Shown in pieces: positions 1-9,048 of a stretch of DNA of 64,000 nucleotides. This DNA comes from Sphingobacterium psychroaquaticum (GTDB lineage: Bacteria > Bacteroidota > Bacteroidia > Sphingobacteriales > Sphingobacteriaceae), in the NCBI RefSeq assembly GCF_900177625.1, contig NZ_FXAU01000003.1, positions 1-64,000 on the forward strand. The letters run 5' to 3'. A program made the position numbers and the translations under genes. The number at the start of each line of letters is the position of its first letter. Position 1 is the first letter of the stretch. Below the pieces are notes generated by a model. That model saw only the letters and a list, made by a program, of their open reading frames with translations, had not been told where the DNA came from and ran no database searches.

Positions 1-1914
1 GCGTTCAACCTGACGGTTGCGAACAGCGTTGCACCGAACCAGAGCATCACGCTGACGGTTAATGCTACCGTTGCTGCTGACATTGCGGCCAGCATCATCA
101 ACAATACGATCAAGGTCTGGAGCATGGATCCGGCAGGCGACTACAGCACTCCGGATGGCACGGCTACCACGCCAGATGTTACAGTAAATAGAACATCTAG
201 TTTTAAAGTTGAAAAAACGACAACAGCAGCAAAAGCAATTGCTGGTCAAAGCGTAGACTTTAAAGTTGTATTGACAAACAGTGGACCATCTACTGCGAAA
301 ACAGGGCATGCCATTGTTGTAACAGAAAAACCAGACGGTTTGGTGATCACAGGTAATGATATCTCAATTACAAGTGGCAATGCTACATTCGATGGTATTT
401 ACAATAGTGGTACCGGTAAGTTTACAATAAAAGTGAGTCAAGACATAGCCATTGGATCAACCATTGTGTTGAATATTAAAGGACATGTTCCAGGTAATGC
501 GACAGGTGTGGTGAAAAATGGTATTGAGGTTGACGGAGATGAGGACGAGACGCCACCAATTCCAGTGGAATCACAGGCAAAACTTACTGTAACTAAAGTA
601 GCAGATCAAAATCCGGTAAAAGCAGGTACAAACACCACGTTCACTGTTACCATTTCGAATAGTGGTCCTGGGGAGATTGCATCGGGAAGAGTTATTCGTT
701 TAGGTGAAATGCCAAGTGCGGGGCTAGCGATTAGTCGTTACGATATTACCTCGAACAATGGTACGGTGGTTGGATCGGGTAACACCGCTACCGTAACAAC
801 GAACAAGGTTGTTGCCGTAGGAGGAACGATCGTGGTGAAGGTGACGGCAGCTGTTGCGGCGGATGCGCCAACGACGATTAGCAATGGGGTTAAGGTTTGG
901 GGACCTGATAAGCCAACGACCGAGACGCCTGATGATGAAGATAAGACGCCAGAGATTCCTGTAGTATACGAAACGAAGTTAAGTATTACGAAGAGAGCCG
1001 ATCAGTCTAGGGTCAAAGTGCGGGAGATGACGACCTTCACCTTAGAGGTTAAGAATGATGGGCCAGCTGTGTTGCAAGCAGGTAAAACAATCTCGCTTGT
1101 TGAGCGTCCAGGACAAGGGTTAACGATCAAAGAATATGCTGTAACCAGCAATAACGCGACCGTTTCTGGTACTGGAAATAATGCTGTACTAACGACAACT
1201 GCCTCTGTTCCGGTAGGTGCGACAATTATCGTGAAAGTTACAGCCGAAATCGACGAGCAGTCACCAGATATTATTGCAAATGGTGTATCTGTTTGGGGAC
1301 CAGGAAAAGATCCTGTTAAAGATCCAGAGGACGATCGCGATGATATTAATCCAATTCCTGTAGATTTTCTACTGATATCAGCGCAGGATGATGATGCTAT
1401 GGTCAAAGCGGGTGCACAGGTTACGATCGATGTTCTCGCGAACGATATAGTGACGCTATCTGCTATAAATACAGCGACAGTAGCTGTTGTAAAACAGGCG
1501 CAAAAAGGAATAGCGGCGGTAAATATTAATGGAACGATAACCTATACCGCAGACAAGAATGCGACAGGTTCCGATATGTTTACTTATCGTGTACAAGATG
1601 CGAAAGCTAGATGGAGTAATGAGGCTGAGGTTACTGTAGCGATTTTAGATAACCCATTGATTATACCAAATGCATTCTCTCCGAATAATGATAATGTGAA
1701 TGATCAATTTGTAATTGTTGGGGTAGAAGCCTACGATCAAATAAGTTTAACCGTTATCAATCGATGGGGTAATGAGGTATATCGCAATGATAAGTATAAC
1801 AACGAATGGAATGGTTCGGGACTGAATGCTGGAACATATTTCTATCTGATTGAGGCAACAAAAGCAGGTAAGAAAGAAGTATTCAAAGGCTCAGTGTTGA
1901 TTAAGAGAAACTAA
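1..1914 (+). CDS. Repeat adhesin with T9SS type B sorting domain (5' truncated)
   Basis: The frame is open from base 1, so this is the C-terminal part (637 residues visible) of a larger surface protein. It shows tandem DUF11-type beta-sandwich units: a partial one at the edge, then units starting near bases 196, 574 and 967, each with a 'TVTK.ADQ' opening strand, an 'SNSGP' turn and a closing 'NGV.VWGP' strand. A bacterial-Ig/tandem-95-like domain ('DVLAND', 'FTYRVQD') follows at about 1366-1650. The last 87 residues are a gliding-motility-associated C-terminal domain (CHU_C; 'IPNAFSPNNDNVND', 'NRWGNEVY', 'GTYFYLIEA'), the type B signal recognised by the type IX secretion system. Export to the cell surface is inferred from this. 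The ligand is unknown. PorP/SprF follows after 33 bases. Base composition of the first ~180 bases is much more GC-rich than what follows. Confidence 0.9.
   Translation, partial: AFNLTVANSVAPNQSITLTVNATVAADIAASIINNTIKVWSMDPAGDYSTPDGTATTPDVTVNRTSSFKVEKTTTAAKAIAGQSVDFKVVLTNSGPSTAKTGHAIVVTEKPDGLVITGNDISITSGNATFDGIYNSGTGKFTIKVSQDIAIGSTIVLNIKGHVPGNATGVVKNGIEVDGDEDETPPIPVESQAKLTVTKVADQNPVKAGTNTTFTVTISNSGPGEIASGRVIRLGEMPSAGLAISRYDITSNNGTVVGSGNTATVTTNKVVAVGGTIVVKVTAAVAADAPTTISNGVKVWGPDKPTTETPDDEDKTPEIPVVYETKLSITKRADQSRVKVREMTTFTLEVKNDGPAVLQAGKTISLVERPGQGLTIKEYAVTSNNATVSGTGNNAVLTTTASVPVGATIIVKVTAEIDEQSPDIIANGVSVWGPGKDPVKDPEDDRDDINPIPVDFLLISAQDDDAMVKAGAQVTIDVLANDIVTLSAINTATVAVVKQAQKGIAAVNINGTITYTADKNATGSDMFTYRVQDAKARWSNEAEVTVAILDNPLIIPNAFSPNNDNVNDQFVIVGVEAYDQISLTVINRWGNEVYRNDKYNNEWNGSGLNAGTYFYLIEATKAGKKEVFKGSVLIKRN
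196..1365 (+). repeat. Three DUF11-type repeat units in the adhesin
   Basis: Units of about 125-133 codons begin near 196, 574 and 967. Units two and three are the most alike ('KLTVTKVADQ' against 'KLSITKRADQ', 'YDITSNNGTV' against 'YAVTSNNATV', 'GTIVVKVTA' against 'ATIIVKVTA'). The first diverges more. The repeats are similar in protein but not identical in DNA, so they look like old duplications. Confidence 0.75.
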
Positions 1915-1947
1915 AATTGGTGCAACTATTATTAAAGTGATAATATT

Positions 1948-2961
1948 ATGAAACACGGAAAATATCTAGTCTTGATCATAGCAGGATGCTTGGGCCTAAC
2001 GAAAGTTAGTGCCCAGCAAAGCATCCAGTTTACACAATATATGTTTAATTCCATGAGTGTTAATCCGTCTTATGCCGGATACAAGGAGGAATGGTTTGCC
2101 CAAGTAGGACTTCGTAGTCAATGGACAGGTTGGGATGGTGCACCTAAAACAGGGACTATTTCTGTCGACGGGGTTTTGGATCCCTACACGAAACGACATG
2201 GAGTTGGAATAAATCTAACGGCCGACAAATTGGGCGCACAGTCTGCCACTTCTTTTTATGCGAATTATGCGCTTCGTTTACAATTGGACGATGAGGACAC
2301 CAAACGCTTGAGTCTGGGTGTGGCTGGGGGATTTACACAATATGGATTAGATGGGAATAAGATTATAACAACAGAGGGAAATGATCCTGTTCTCCCAGAA
2401 GGTAAAATTTCTGATTTCGTACCCGACATCAGATTGGGTGCTTATTTCTATACACCTAAATGGTATGTAGGGGTGTCTGTACAGGATTTATTCAGTGGCT
2501 CTAATTCAGGGTCGGATTATCGGTTTAATCAAAATATAACCGAAAGTATATATCGTACTGTGCATGGTTACTTTATTGCGGGAGCATTATTTGAAGTTCA
2601 GGAGGGGTTTCACATCCGTCCAAGCCTTTTGCTGAAGGAAGACTTTAAAGGTCCAACATCGCTAGATCTCAATGCAATGTTGGTTTTCAACCGAAAATTT
2701 TGGATCGGAGCGGGGTATCGTACGCGGGCCAAAGTATTCAAACGTACATATGAAGAACAGTCTGCTAATAAGCTAAGCGCTATGAATGCGATTACCGGAA
2801 TAGCACAGTTTTATGTGACAGATCGTTTGCGGATTGGGTACTCTTATGATGCAATGATCAACAAAATGAGTGGGAACCAAGGCGGTACCCATGAAGTTAC
2901 AATTGGTGTGACCTTTGGAAGAGTTGGAACGAAACAGTATCTGAATCCGCGCTTCTTCTAA
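1948..2961 (+). CDS. PorP/SprF family type IX secretion membrane protein
   Basis: 337 residues with a signal peptide ending near 'VSAQQ', then the family's opening 'QFTQYMFNSMSVNPSYAG', a conserved block of PorP/SprF proteins that leads into an outer-membrane beta-barrel. PorP/SprF paralogues act with T9SS; those encoded beside CHU_C (type B) proteins are thought to anchor or deliver that specific partner. Here the gene sits 33 bases after such an adhesin and 13 bases before a PorE-like gene, so the three probably form one transcription unit. I infer that this barrel serves the upstream adhesin rather than being the general PorP of the cell. Confidence 0.92.
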   Translation: MKHGKYLVLIIAGCLGLTKVSAQQSIQFTQYMFNSMSVNPSYAGYKEEWFAQVGLRSQWTGWDGAPKTGTISVDGVLDPYTKRHGVGINLTADKLGAQSATSFYANYALRLQLDDEDTKRLSLGVAGGFTQYGLDGNKIITTEGNDPVLPEGKISDFVPDIRLGAYFYTPKWYVGVSVQDLFSGSNSGSDYRFNQNITESIYRTVHGYFIAGALFEVQEGFHIRPSLLLKEDFKGPTSLDLNAMLVFNRKFWIGAGYRTRAKVFKRTYEEQSANKLSAMNAITGIAQFYVTDRLRIGYSYDAMINKMSGNQGGTHEVTIGVTFGRVGTKQYLNPRFF

Positions 2962-2974
2962 GCTTAATTGAAAT

Positions 2975-4933
2975 ATGATGAAACTGTCGAACAAACTTTT
3001 TTTTGCAATAGTGGGATGTATCTTCCTTCTTCTTGCAAATAACGTAGGCGCGCAAGAGCAAGCTTCGTTAGCGGATAAAGCCCATCAGTTCTATTTAGCC
3101 GGTGAATATGCTAAAGCAGCTGATATGTACAATAGGGTGCAACAGAGCAGAAAGCTATCCAATAAGGAGATGGCTGCCGTAGCTGATGCCTATTATCAGA
3201 TTAATGCATATACAGATGCGGAAAAATGGTTAGAGAAATTAGTGGCCAGTGATCCCACAAAAGCGGATGTCGCATTAAAGCACGCTCGGTTGGTGAAGAT
3301 TAATGGGAAGTATGAGGAGGCAAAAGCTAAATTTTTGGCTTTTCAGCAACGCTTTCCACAAGGTAAGGATGTAAGAGTGGAGATTGCAGGTTGTGACTCT
3401 GCATTACTATGGATGGCACAGGCAACGAAGCATACGATTAAGAACGAGCATGAGGTTAACACAAGTCGTGCTGAGTTCGCCGTTTTACCTTTGAGTAATG
3501 GTGCGTTGTATACGGCAGAACCAGCCATCCAGTCGACGAAAATTAGTGGTATGACAGGTCAGGCTTACCTGAAAGTGTTTTCAGCAGGAAGAGATCAAGA
3601 CGGTATCTCGTTAAAATATCCGGTCCTTATGGAAGATGTATTCAATAGTGCCGATTACCATGTTGGGCCTGTGGCAACGAATGAAAAACAAGATGTACTT
3701 TTTGTTACCCGTACCTATATGGGGAAAGATGCTGAAAAAGTCAAGCGTGATAGCATGCGTTTCAAACGTTATAACCTTGAGTTGATCGTTTATCGTAAAC
3801 AAGGAAGCAGCTGGATAGGGGAACCCTTTCCGTATAATAATGTAGAAAAGTATTCCTTAGGGCATGCAGCACTCAACACCGATGGTAATGTGCTGTATTT
3901 TGCGTCTGACATGCCCGGTGGTAAAGGTGGGGTAGATATATGGTTTAGCGAAAAAAATAGTGATGGATCATGGGGGAAACCTCAAAATGCAGGTCCAGAA
4001 ATAAATGGAAACGGAGATGAAATGTTTCCATCCGTATTTGCTGATACCCTTTATTTTTCGAGCGATAGTTATGCCAGCATGGGTGGATTGGATATTTTTA
4101 AGGCAGTCGGACAGAAGGCCGCTTTTAGTGGTAGACAAAGTCTGCGTTATCCGGTGAATTCTTCCGCAGATGATTTTGCTTTTGTCGTGAGTGCGGATGA
4201 TGAAGAACGCCAATATGGGTATTTGGCTTCCAATAGATCAGGTGGCGCAGGAAGTGATGATATTTACTCGTTTGTGTACAATAAACCGAGAACCAAAGTA
4301 ACGATTACCTTGGCGGGTAAGGTTTACGATAAGGCTACATCCGAATTGTTGAGGGAGTCGCGTGTTCATATGTTTGATAATAATGGAGGGTTGCTCTCCT
4401 CTTTTGCAGTATCTGATTCACATTTTGATAAAGAATTAGAACCCAAGACAGCGTATAAATTCGTGGTCTTTAAAGAAGGGTATATGTCAGACTCATTGTT
4501 TGTGTCGGGCGTAACGGCGCGTCGGGATACGACGTTATTTGCTAATTTTAGACTCCAACCGGTAAATAAGAAAGGAATAAGCTTTGTGTTGGATAATATT
4601 TATTATGATTTTGACAAATATGATATCCGAAGTGATGCTGCTGTTGTGCTTGATCAACTGGTAAAAGTGATGAAGGATAATCCGACATTGCGTATCGAAC
4701 TTTCTAGTCATACCGATAGTCGAGGTTCTGACAAGTACAATTTGGTATTATCACAACATAGGGCTCGGTCTGCTGTTGAATATATTGTGAGTCGTGGAAT
4801 AGAGCGGGAGCGATTAGTCGCCAAAGGATACGGCGAAATGAAGCTGGTAAACAAGTGTGCGAACGGTGTTACTTGTTCAGAAGAGGAGCATCAAGCAAAT
4901 AGACGTACAGAGGTAGAGGTTTTGGCGTATTAA
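2975..4933 (+). CDS. PorE-like OmpA family protein (TPR, beta-propeller, CRD, OmpA)
   Basis: 652 residues with a signal peptide ending near 'NNVGAQ'. Domain order: TPR-like helices (about 30-140), a PD40/WD40-like propeller (about 170-430; repeats such as 'YFASDMPGGKGGVDIWFS' and 'YFSSDSYASMGGLDIF'), a carboxypeptidase-regulatory-like domain (about 440-530), and an OmpA C-terminal peptidoglycan-binding domain (535-652; 'SSHTDSRGSDKYN', 'NRRTEVEV'). This is the architecture of P. gingivalis PorE, which links the T9SS outer-membrane parts to peptidoglycan. Many Bacteroidota carry paralogues next to PorP/SprF genes, so this may be a dedicated copy. Two ATG codons stand in tandem at 2975 and 2978; either could start the protein. 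It meets the convergent FUSC gene after only 10 bases. Confidence 0.88.
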   Translation: MMKLSNKLFFAIVGCIFLLLANNVGAQEQASLADKAHQFYLAGEYAKAADMYNRVQQSRKLSNKEMAAVADAYYQINAYTDAEKWLEKLVASDPTKADVALKHARLVKINGKYEEAKAKFLAFQQRFPQGKDVRVEIAGCDSALLWMAQATKHTIKNEHEVNTSRAEFAVLPLSNGALYTAEPAIQSTKISGMTGQAYLKVFSAGRDQDGISLKYPVLMEDVFNSADYHVGPVATNEKQDVLFVTRTYMGKDAEKVKRDSMRFKRYNLELIVYRKQGSSWIGEPFPYNNVEKYSLGHAALNTDGNVLYFASDMPGGKGGVDIWFSEKNSDGSWGKPQNAGPEINGNGDEMFPSVFADTLYFSSDSYASMGGLDIFKAVGQKAAFSGRQSLRYPVNSSADDFAFVVSADDEERQYGYLASNRSGGAGSDDIYSFVYNKPRTKVTITLAGKVYDKATSELLRESRVHMFDNNGGLLSSFAVSDSHFDKELEPKTAYKFVVFKEGYMSDSLFVSGVTARRDTTLFANFRLQPVNKKGISFVLDNIYYDFDKYDIRSDAAVVLDQLVKVMKDNPTLRIELSSHTDSRGSDKYNLVLSQHRARSAVEYIVSRGIERERLVAKGYGEMKLVNKCANGVTCSEEEHQANRRTEVEVLAY

Positions 4934-4943
4934 CTTTTATGGA

Positions 4944-6950
4944 CTACAAGCCTCGTGCTAATTGGTTTAGGTCTGTTAATAGATTGTTAATGTTATTGGA
5001 ACGCTCACTCAGTTGTAATTGTTTGGTAAAGTCCGTGCATTGATTGCCAATATTGACAGATAAGCCAATAGTTAATGAATTGATGCGATAGGCCAACGTA
5101 TGAAACGCATTTGGCGCTGTCCAATCTTTTTTACGCTGTGCGGGTTCTGTTTGTAACTGGTGCATCATATCCGAAAAGGCCGCTAAGATGGTTTGTGTAT
5201 TCTTACGTGCCAGGCGTACAGCATAGTTGTCAAATGTGTTTCCTTGAAGCTGCTGCTCCAGTGTCTTTAAGTAGGCAATACTGCTACGAACGACTTCATT
5301 AGCAAGATTTTGCATGCCTGATTTTTGTTGAACAGGAATAAAGTAACACCCGATTATAGCCAGAGAGGCCCCGGTAAATGTGAATAACAATCGACTTTCT
5401 AGGATACGTTCAATATTTCCTTCATGGATATTTAAGGCCAACATTACAGCAACAGTAATGAAGATAACACTAATCATGTAGTTCGGCCTATTAAACATAA
5501 AAAAGCCAAACAAACCAAGGGCAGCAATGCCCAGGAGAGTAGGAATATGATGAACCGTCTGAAGCAAAAGTATACCGATGGTCAGTCCCGTCAATGTACC
5601 TGTGATACGCTGGATATTTCGTTTTTTTGTATTTATGAAGCTCGGTCGAGCTACAATAGCTAAAGTTAGTAAGATCCAATATGCGTAATTGGTGTTGGAC
5701 ATCCAAAAGCCTAAGAAACAACCGGCACCAAAGAGTATAGCCAACCGAACGGCAAACGTAAAAATAGGCGAATTAAAGGTTAAATGATTCTTTATCGTGC
5801 GCCAATTACTATTAGTGGATGGGATGAAATGATGATACTCATTGTTCTTGATCGTTTTTCCGTGATCCGCATAATTGTGCTCGCTTTTCTGTAGAACACC
5901 TATTAGATGTATGATAGCTTTAATGTTCTGTATAATGGCATCTAAAATTGTGCGTACTTCGGCAGGATATTGATTGCGTATATTCCCTATTTCAAGCAAC
6001 AGCTTGTCTACCGCGATATTTTGAGTGATTGGCGTGTTTCGTGATGTTTTGAATTGTTGAGCATGTCCAACCGCTTCCACCTCCCGACTGAGTATATGAA
6101 TCAAGGATTGGATAGGTGTCAAGGCGCCTGTTGTCCCAAGCGTCTGACGGATCGCTTCGTAATCGTAATCCAATGCAGTAAGCAGTTCGTGCAAGTCAAT
6201 AAGACCATAGATTCTGTTCAGCCAAGCACTGTTCATCTCCGGAGAGAGGAGTTTCTCTTCGCGTAGGAGTAGTCGTCGGATTCCTTCTTGGCTATCGCTT
6301 ACCTGTATATGTACTTTGCCGAGTTTTCTATACGTTTGTTCAATTGGGATTTCGGGGTTGTAGCAGGCCGCTTTCGCTTGTAGCAAAACCGCGAGGTGAT
6401 GGAAACCATCGGCCATAGCATAGCGTAGTGAACGGTAAGGCGTTATTCGGGCCTGTAGAATGCTTATGAGGTAATACCAGCACGCGCCAATTGTAATATG
6501 AATGGTTAGTTCTACGGGTGAAGTTGGTCGTAACCCTATAATAAAACTCATTAAAATAAGTGCTAATGAGCCCACAGCAGCAGGGCGGGGACCAAACACT
6601 GTTAACATGGTGTATGCAAAGGCAGACAGCATCAAACAGGCAATCAATAACACAGGCGTAGAAAAGGTGCTTGCCGTAAGGAAGGTCGCCACTGCAAAGA
6701 CCGGAATACAATAGGTCGCTGATTTCCATTTATCGGCTCTATTTCCCGGTAAATCTGTCAGCGAAGCCATTAGTGTACCCACACCAATACCAATGGCGGT
6801 GTGTAGGTCTACCAAATAAAATAATAAAAGACAAGGGAGGAGAATCGTAGCGAGATTGCGTAATGCATCACCACTATGCTCTGCAGTGATAAAACGTGCG
6901 ATACGACGTTTTGCGGTATTATATTTTGGCTTCTTATTGTCTATCGGCAT
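4944..6950 (-). CDS. FUSC family inner-membrane transporter (YccS/YhfK-like)
   Basis: 668 residues with two blocks of membrane helices (about residues 15-185 and 380-520) separated by a soluble helical region, and a soluble C-terminal tail. This is the duplicated layout of the FUSC/YccS family, which includes fusaric-acid and aromatic-acid efflux pumps. The substrate cannot be told from sequence. An open frame continues upstream to a TTG at 7004, but a promoter -7 box on the minus strand (6977 down to 6970) lies inside that stretch, so translation should begin at the ATG at 6950 (MPIDNKK). No membrane-fusion partner lies beside it. Confidence 0.85.
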   Translation of the reverse strand: MPIDNKKPKYNTAKRRIARFITAEHSGDALRNLATILLPCLLLFYLVDLHTAIGIGVGTLMASLTDLPGNRADKWKSATYCIPVFAVATFLTASTFSTPVLLIACLMLSAFAYTMLTVFGPRPAAVGSLALILMSFIIGLRPTSPVELTIHITIGACWYYLISILQARITPYRSLRYAMADGFHHLAVLLQAKAACYNPEIPIEQTYRKLGKVHIQVSDSQEGIRRLLLREEKLLSPEMNSAWLNRIYGLIDLHELLTALDYDYEAIRQTLGTTGALTPIQSLIHILSREVEAVGHAQQFKTSRNTPITQNIAVDKLLLEIGNIRNQYPAEVRTILDAIIQNIKAIIHLIGVLQKSEHNYADHGKTIKNNEYHHFIPSTNSNWRTIKNHLTFNSPIFTFAVRLAILFGAGCFLGFWMSNTNYAYWILLTLAIVARPSFINTKKRNIQRITGTLTGLTIGILLLQTVHHIPTLLGIAALGLFGFFMFNRPNYMISVIFITVAVMLALNIHEGNIERILESRLLFTFTGASLAIIGCYFIPVQQKSGMQNLANEVVRSSIAYLKTLEQQLQGNTFDNYAVRLARKNTQTILAAFSDMMHQLQTEPAQRKKDWTAPNAFHTLAYRINSLTIGLSVNIGNQCTDFTKQLQLSERSNNINNLLTDLNQLARGL

Positions 6951-6969
6951 ATTTGCCTTGTATTTTCGA

Positions 6970-6977
6970 CAAAAGTA
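6970..6977 (-). promoter_or_regulatory. Promoter -7 element (TACTTTTG) for the FUSC gene
   Basis: On the minus strand TACTTTTG matches the Bacteroidota -7 consensus TAnnTTTG exactly. Transcription would start near 6964, about 14 bases before the ATG at 6950. No clear -33 TTTG is seen at the usual 19-base spacing. Confidence 0.5.
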
Positions 6978-7011
6978 GAAAATAATTTTAATTATTCCAT
7001 GCAAAGAAAAA

Positions 7012-7051
7012 GCTGTTGTCGCTTTTGTGTTATTTGGGTGACGACAACAGC
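7012..7051 (-). terminator. Terminator of the sigma factor operon
   Basis: The 10-bp perfect stem GCTGTTGTCG/CGACAACAGC has a 20-base loop and, on the minus strand, is followed by TTTTTC. It lies just past the stop codon at 7064. Confidence 0.6.
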
Positions 7052-7063
7052 ATTATTTTGGTG

Positions 7064-7675
7064 TTATGTGTCAAGATCGTCGATCATTTTTTCCAATTCC
7101 TTTGCATATTTTCCATAAATATATTTAGTCCAGAGGACAATGGCTGCGATGGTTCCGAATGTCACGATTAAAACGGCGATCACGACGGCATACTGTCCCC
7201 CATTAGCAAGTTGTTCAGCTATTGTCTTTCCTTTTTTTTGCAATAAATCTGTGCTATAGATACCAAACCAAACCAAAAGAAAGGGAAGTAACAAGAATCC
7301 AAAGGACTGATAGCGCTCCATAGCCAGCCGTAGTTCGTAATAAATGCGTAGCAAACTACCTTTGGTGTCGCTATGAAATAGATTTATCTGTTTATAGAAC
7401 TGATAGAATCCATATAGATAGTATCCTGATACGACAACAAGGACACTATAAGCTACATAATAGGTGATATAATAAGAAGAAGAAATATCAGTCATCTGTG
7501 GTAGTCCAGCAAGGAGTATAATGGCAATAATTTGTGCCCAAAATTCATTACGCATACTTTTTTGGAGACGCTCCAAGGGGTGTTTACTGTTTTCTTGAGC
7601 TGGTATTTTAGTAGAAATATCCTGGTCTTTCGGTTGATCCGCATTCCAGTCTTTTTTTAGTTCATCAAAATTCAT
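7064..7675 (-). CDS. Four-helix membrane protein, possible sigma-factor partner
   Basis: 203 residues. A hydrophilic N-terminus of about 45 residues ('MNFDELKKDWNADQPKDQD') is followed by four predicted membrane helices at about residues 48-65, 70-95, 118-138 and 158-182. I recognise no named catalytic domain. The start codon overlaps the 3' end of the upstream ECF sigma gene by 11 bases, which implies translational coupling. In Bacteroidota an ECF sigma gene is often followed by a membrane protein with a charged cytoplasmic N-terminus that may hold the sigma factor inactive; an anti-sigma role here is an inference from this context only. Confidence 0.8.
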   Translation of the reverse strand: MNFDELKKDWNADQPKDQDISTKIPAQENSKHPLERLQKSMRNEFWAQIIAIILLAGLPQMTDISSSYYITYYVAYSVLVVVSGYYLYGFYQFYKQINLFHSDTKGSLLRIYYELRLAMERYQSFGFLLLPFLLVWFGIYSTDLLQKKGKTIAEQLANGGQYAVVIAVLIVTFGTIAAIVLWTKYIYGKYAKELEKMIDDLDT

Positions 7676-8174
7676 GATTGTATTTTTTTATGATCTCTTG
7701 TAACTTTTCTTTTGTTCTATTTAGTTTTACACGTGCATTTCCTTCGCTGATACCCAGTTGTTCTCCGATCTCACGGTGCGATAGCCCTTCCATAAAATAA
7801 AGCATTAAAGCCTTCTCTATGGGACTGATTTCTTGTATGGCTTTGTAAAAAAGCTGTAACTGGGTGTCTTGGGTATCGTTGTAATCTTCTTGTGCGGGCT
7901 CGTTTACATTTTCGTTGTCTGTAAAGGTGTTGCTTCTTTTCTTCTCCTTTTTGAAGTAGGTCAATGATGTGTTGACCGCTACGCGATACATCCAGGAGGA
8001 GAAAGCGCTCTCCCCCTTAAAGTAAGCGTATGACTTCCAGAGCTGAATCATGATTTCCTGTTGTAGGTCTTCGCGATCCTCCGGGTTATCCGCATACATA
8101 CGAGATACTTTGTGAAGAATTCCTTTATGTTGCTTTATTAGCGCTAGAAATGTTTGTTCGATACTACTATTCAC
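7665..8174 (-). CDS. ECF (sigma-70 family) RNA polymerase sigma factor
   Basis: 169 residues with region 2 ('YADNPEDREDLQQEIMIQLW', 'SSWMYRVAVNTSLTYFKKEK') and region 4 ('LMLYFMEGLSHREIGEQLGI', 'EGNARVKLNRTKEKL'). It has no region 1.1 or 3, as usual for ECF factors. The start is a GTG at 8174; no ATG is available before residue 26. It follows a TraB/GumN gene by 10 bases and overlaps the next membrane-protein gene by 11 bases, so the three are probably one operon (9048 down to 7064). It directs RNA polymerase to a small set of promoters in response to an unknown, probably envelope-related, signal. Confidence 0.93.
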   Translation of the reverse strand: MNSSIEQTFLALIKQHKGILHKVSRMYADNPEDREDLQQEIMIQLWKSYAYFKGESAFSSWMYRVAVNTSLTYFKKEKKRSNTFTDNENVNEPAQEDYNDTQDTQLQLFYKAIQEISPIEKALMLYFMEGLSHREIGEQLGISEGNARVKLNRTKEKLQEIIKKYNHEF

Positions 8175-8184
8175 GCGATTTATT

Positions 8185-9048
8185 TTAATTTACAGGCGTT
8201 ACCTCGTAACCTTGTTTTCGTAATAATTCAAGCACGCCGGATTGTCCCATAAGATGGGCACCACCCATTGCGAAGACGGCCGAACCTTCTTTCATCATGT
8301 TTGGCATACTGCTGTACGCCCAATCTTTATTACGCTCATCCAACATCCAACGCTGCTGCTCGATACTCATAAAGCGTCGATCTTTACATAGTCGATCCAG
8401 CTCGGTCATATTTTCTGTTTTGAATGCTGTTAACATTTCTTTTGCGATTACAGCATAGGCATCGCCAGCTGCGAGTTGCTTAATACCTTCTTCTAGGCTA
8501 TACGCTTTTCCGATATAGTCGAATTGTGCTTTTGCCGTTTCCAGTCCACCAAGCTTTTTCTTTTGTGCGGCCGCAAGCTTCAATAGTTCGACATCGTAGT
8601 ATTTTATTTGCGAAGGATCACAGTCGATCGCTTTTTTGCCAATAAGTGCATAGACAGCTTGGGGAGAGTAGGTCTCTACGGCTTTGAGGTTGGTATTGTA
8701 GGAGGCCTGCAGGATGCTATCCAATTGCTGCGCTTGAGCAGGCGTAAGCTGTGCGCTCAGGCTTTTTTCACTTGCCATCATTTTTTGCATGTACGCCATC
8801 TCCGCAGGATCGGTATAGTTAATTTCTAATGTAAATTGATCAGTTTCTTGTATAGCTTTTTTTACTTTCTCTGGAATATTAAAATGTTCAGCACAAATCG
8901 TATGAAAAGTTGCCGTTACATAAGAAGGTTTTGTTAACCCATTACCCGAAATCTTCCATAAGGACGATTCTTTAGTTGACTGCGCAAAGCTTTGTAGAGA
9001 GAGGAAAATTGCTGTCCCTAAAATCGCTATTTTTTTTGTTAGTTTCAT
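8185..9048 (-). CDS. TraB/GumN family protein
   Basis: 287 residues with a signal peptide ending near 'SFAQS'. The N-terminal motif region ('LWKISGNGLTKPSYVTATFH') and the C-terminal 'AMGGAHLMGQSGVLELLR' with 'GYEVTPV' mark the TraB/GumN (PrgY-like) superfamily, related to EreA/ChaN-type folds and proposed to be metalloproteases. The first GxxH motif reads A-T-F-H here, so its glycine is replaced; the second (GGAH) is intact. It is predicted periplasmic or outer-membrane-facing. Being the first gene of an operon with an ECF sigma factor suggests a part in envelope stress, which is inference. No clear promoter was found in the 217-base gap before it. Confidence 0.88.
   Translation of the reverse strand: MKLTKKIAILGTAIFLSLQSFAQSTKESSLWKISGNGLTKPSYVTATFHTICAEHFNIPEKVKKAIQETDQFTLEINYTDPAEMAYMQKMMASEKSLSAQLTPAQAQQLDSILQASYNTNLKAVETYSPQAVYALIGKKAIDCDPSQIKYYDVELLKLAAAQKKKLGGLETAKAQFDYIGKAYSLEEGIKQLAAGDAYAVIAKEMLTAFKTENMTELDRLCKDRRFMSIEQQRWMLDERNKDWAYSSMPNMMKEGSAVFAMGGAHLMGQSGVLELLRKQGYEVTPVN

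Noticed and set aside
1002..1406. Minus-strand frame of 134 residues opposite the adhesin
   Set aside because: It is an antisense shadow of Thr/Val-rich repeats, with no promoter and no family resemblance.
6340..6729. Minus-strand frame of 129 residues and other frames inside the FUSC gene
   Set aside because: It lies fully inside the FUSC gene in a different frame on the same strand. FUSC has clear helices and family features, while this frame is Cys/Tyr-rich with no start signal.
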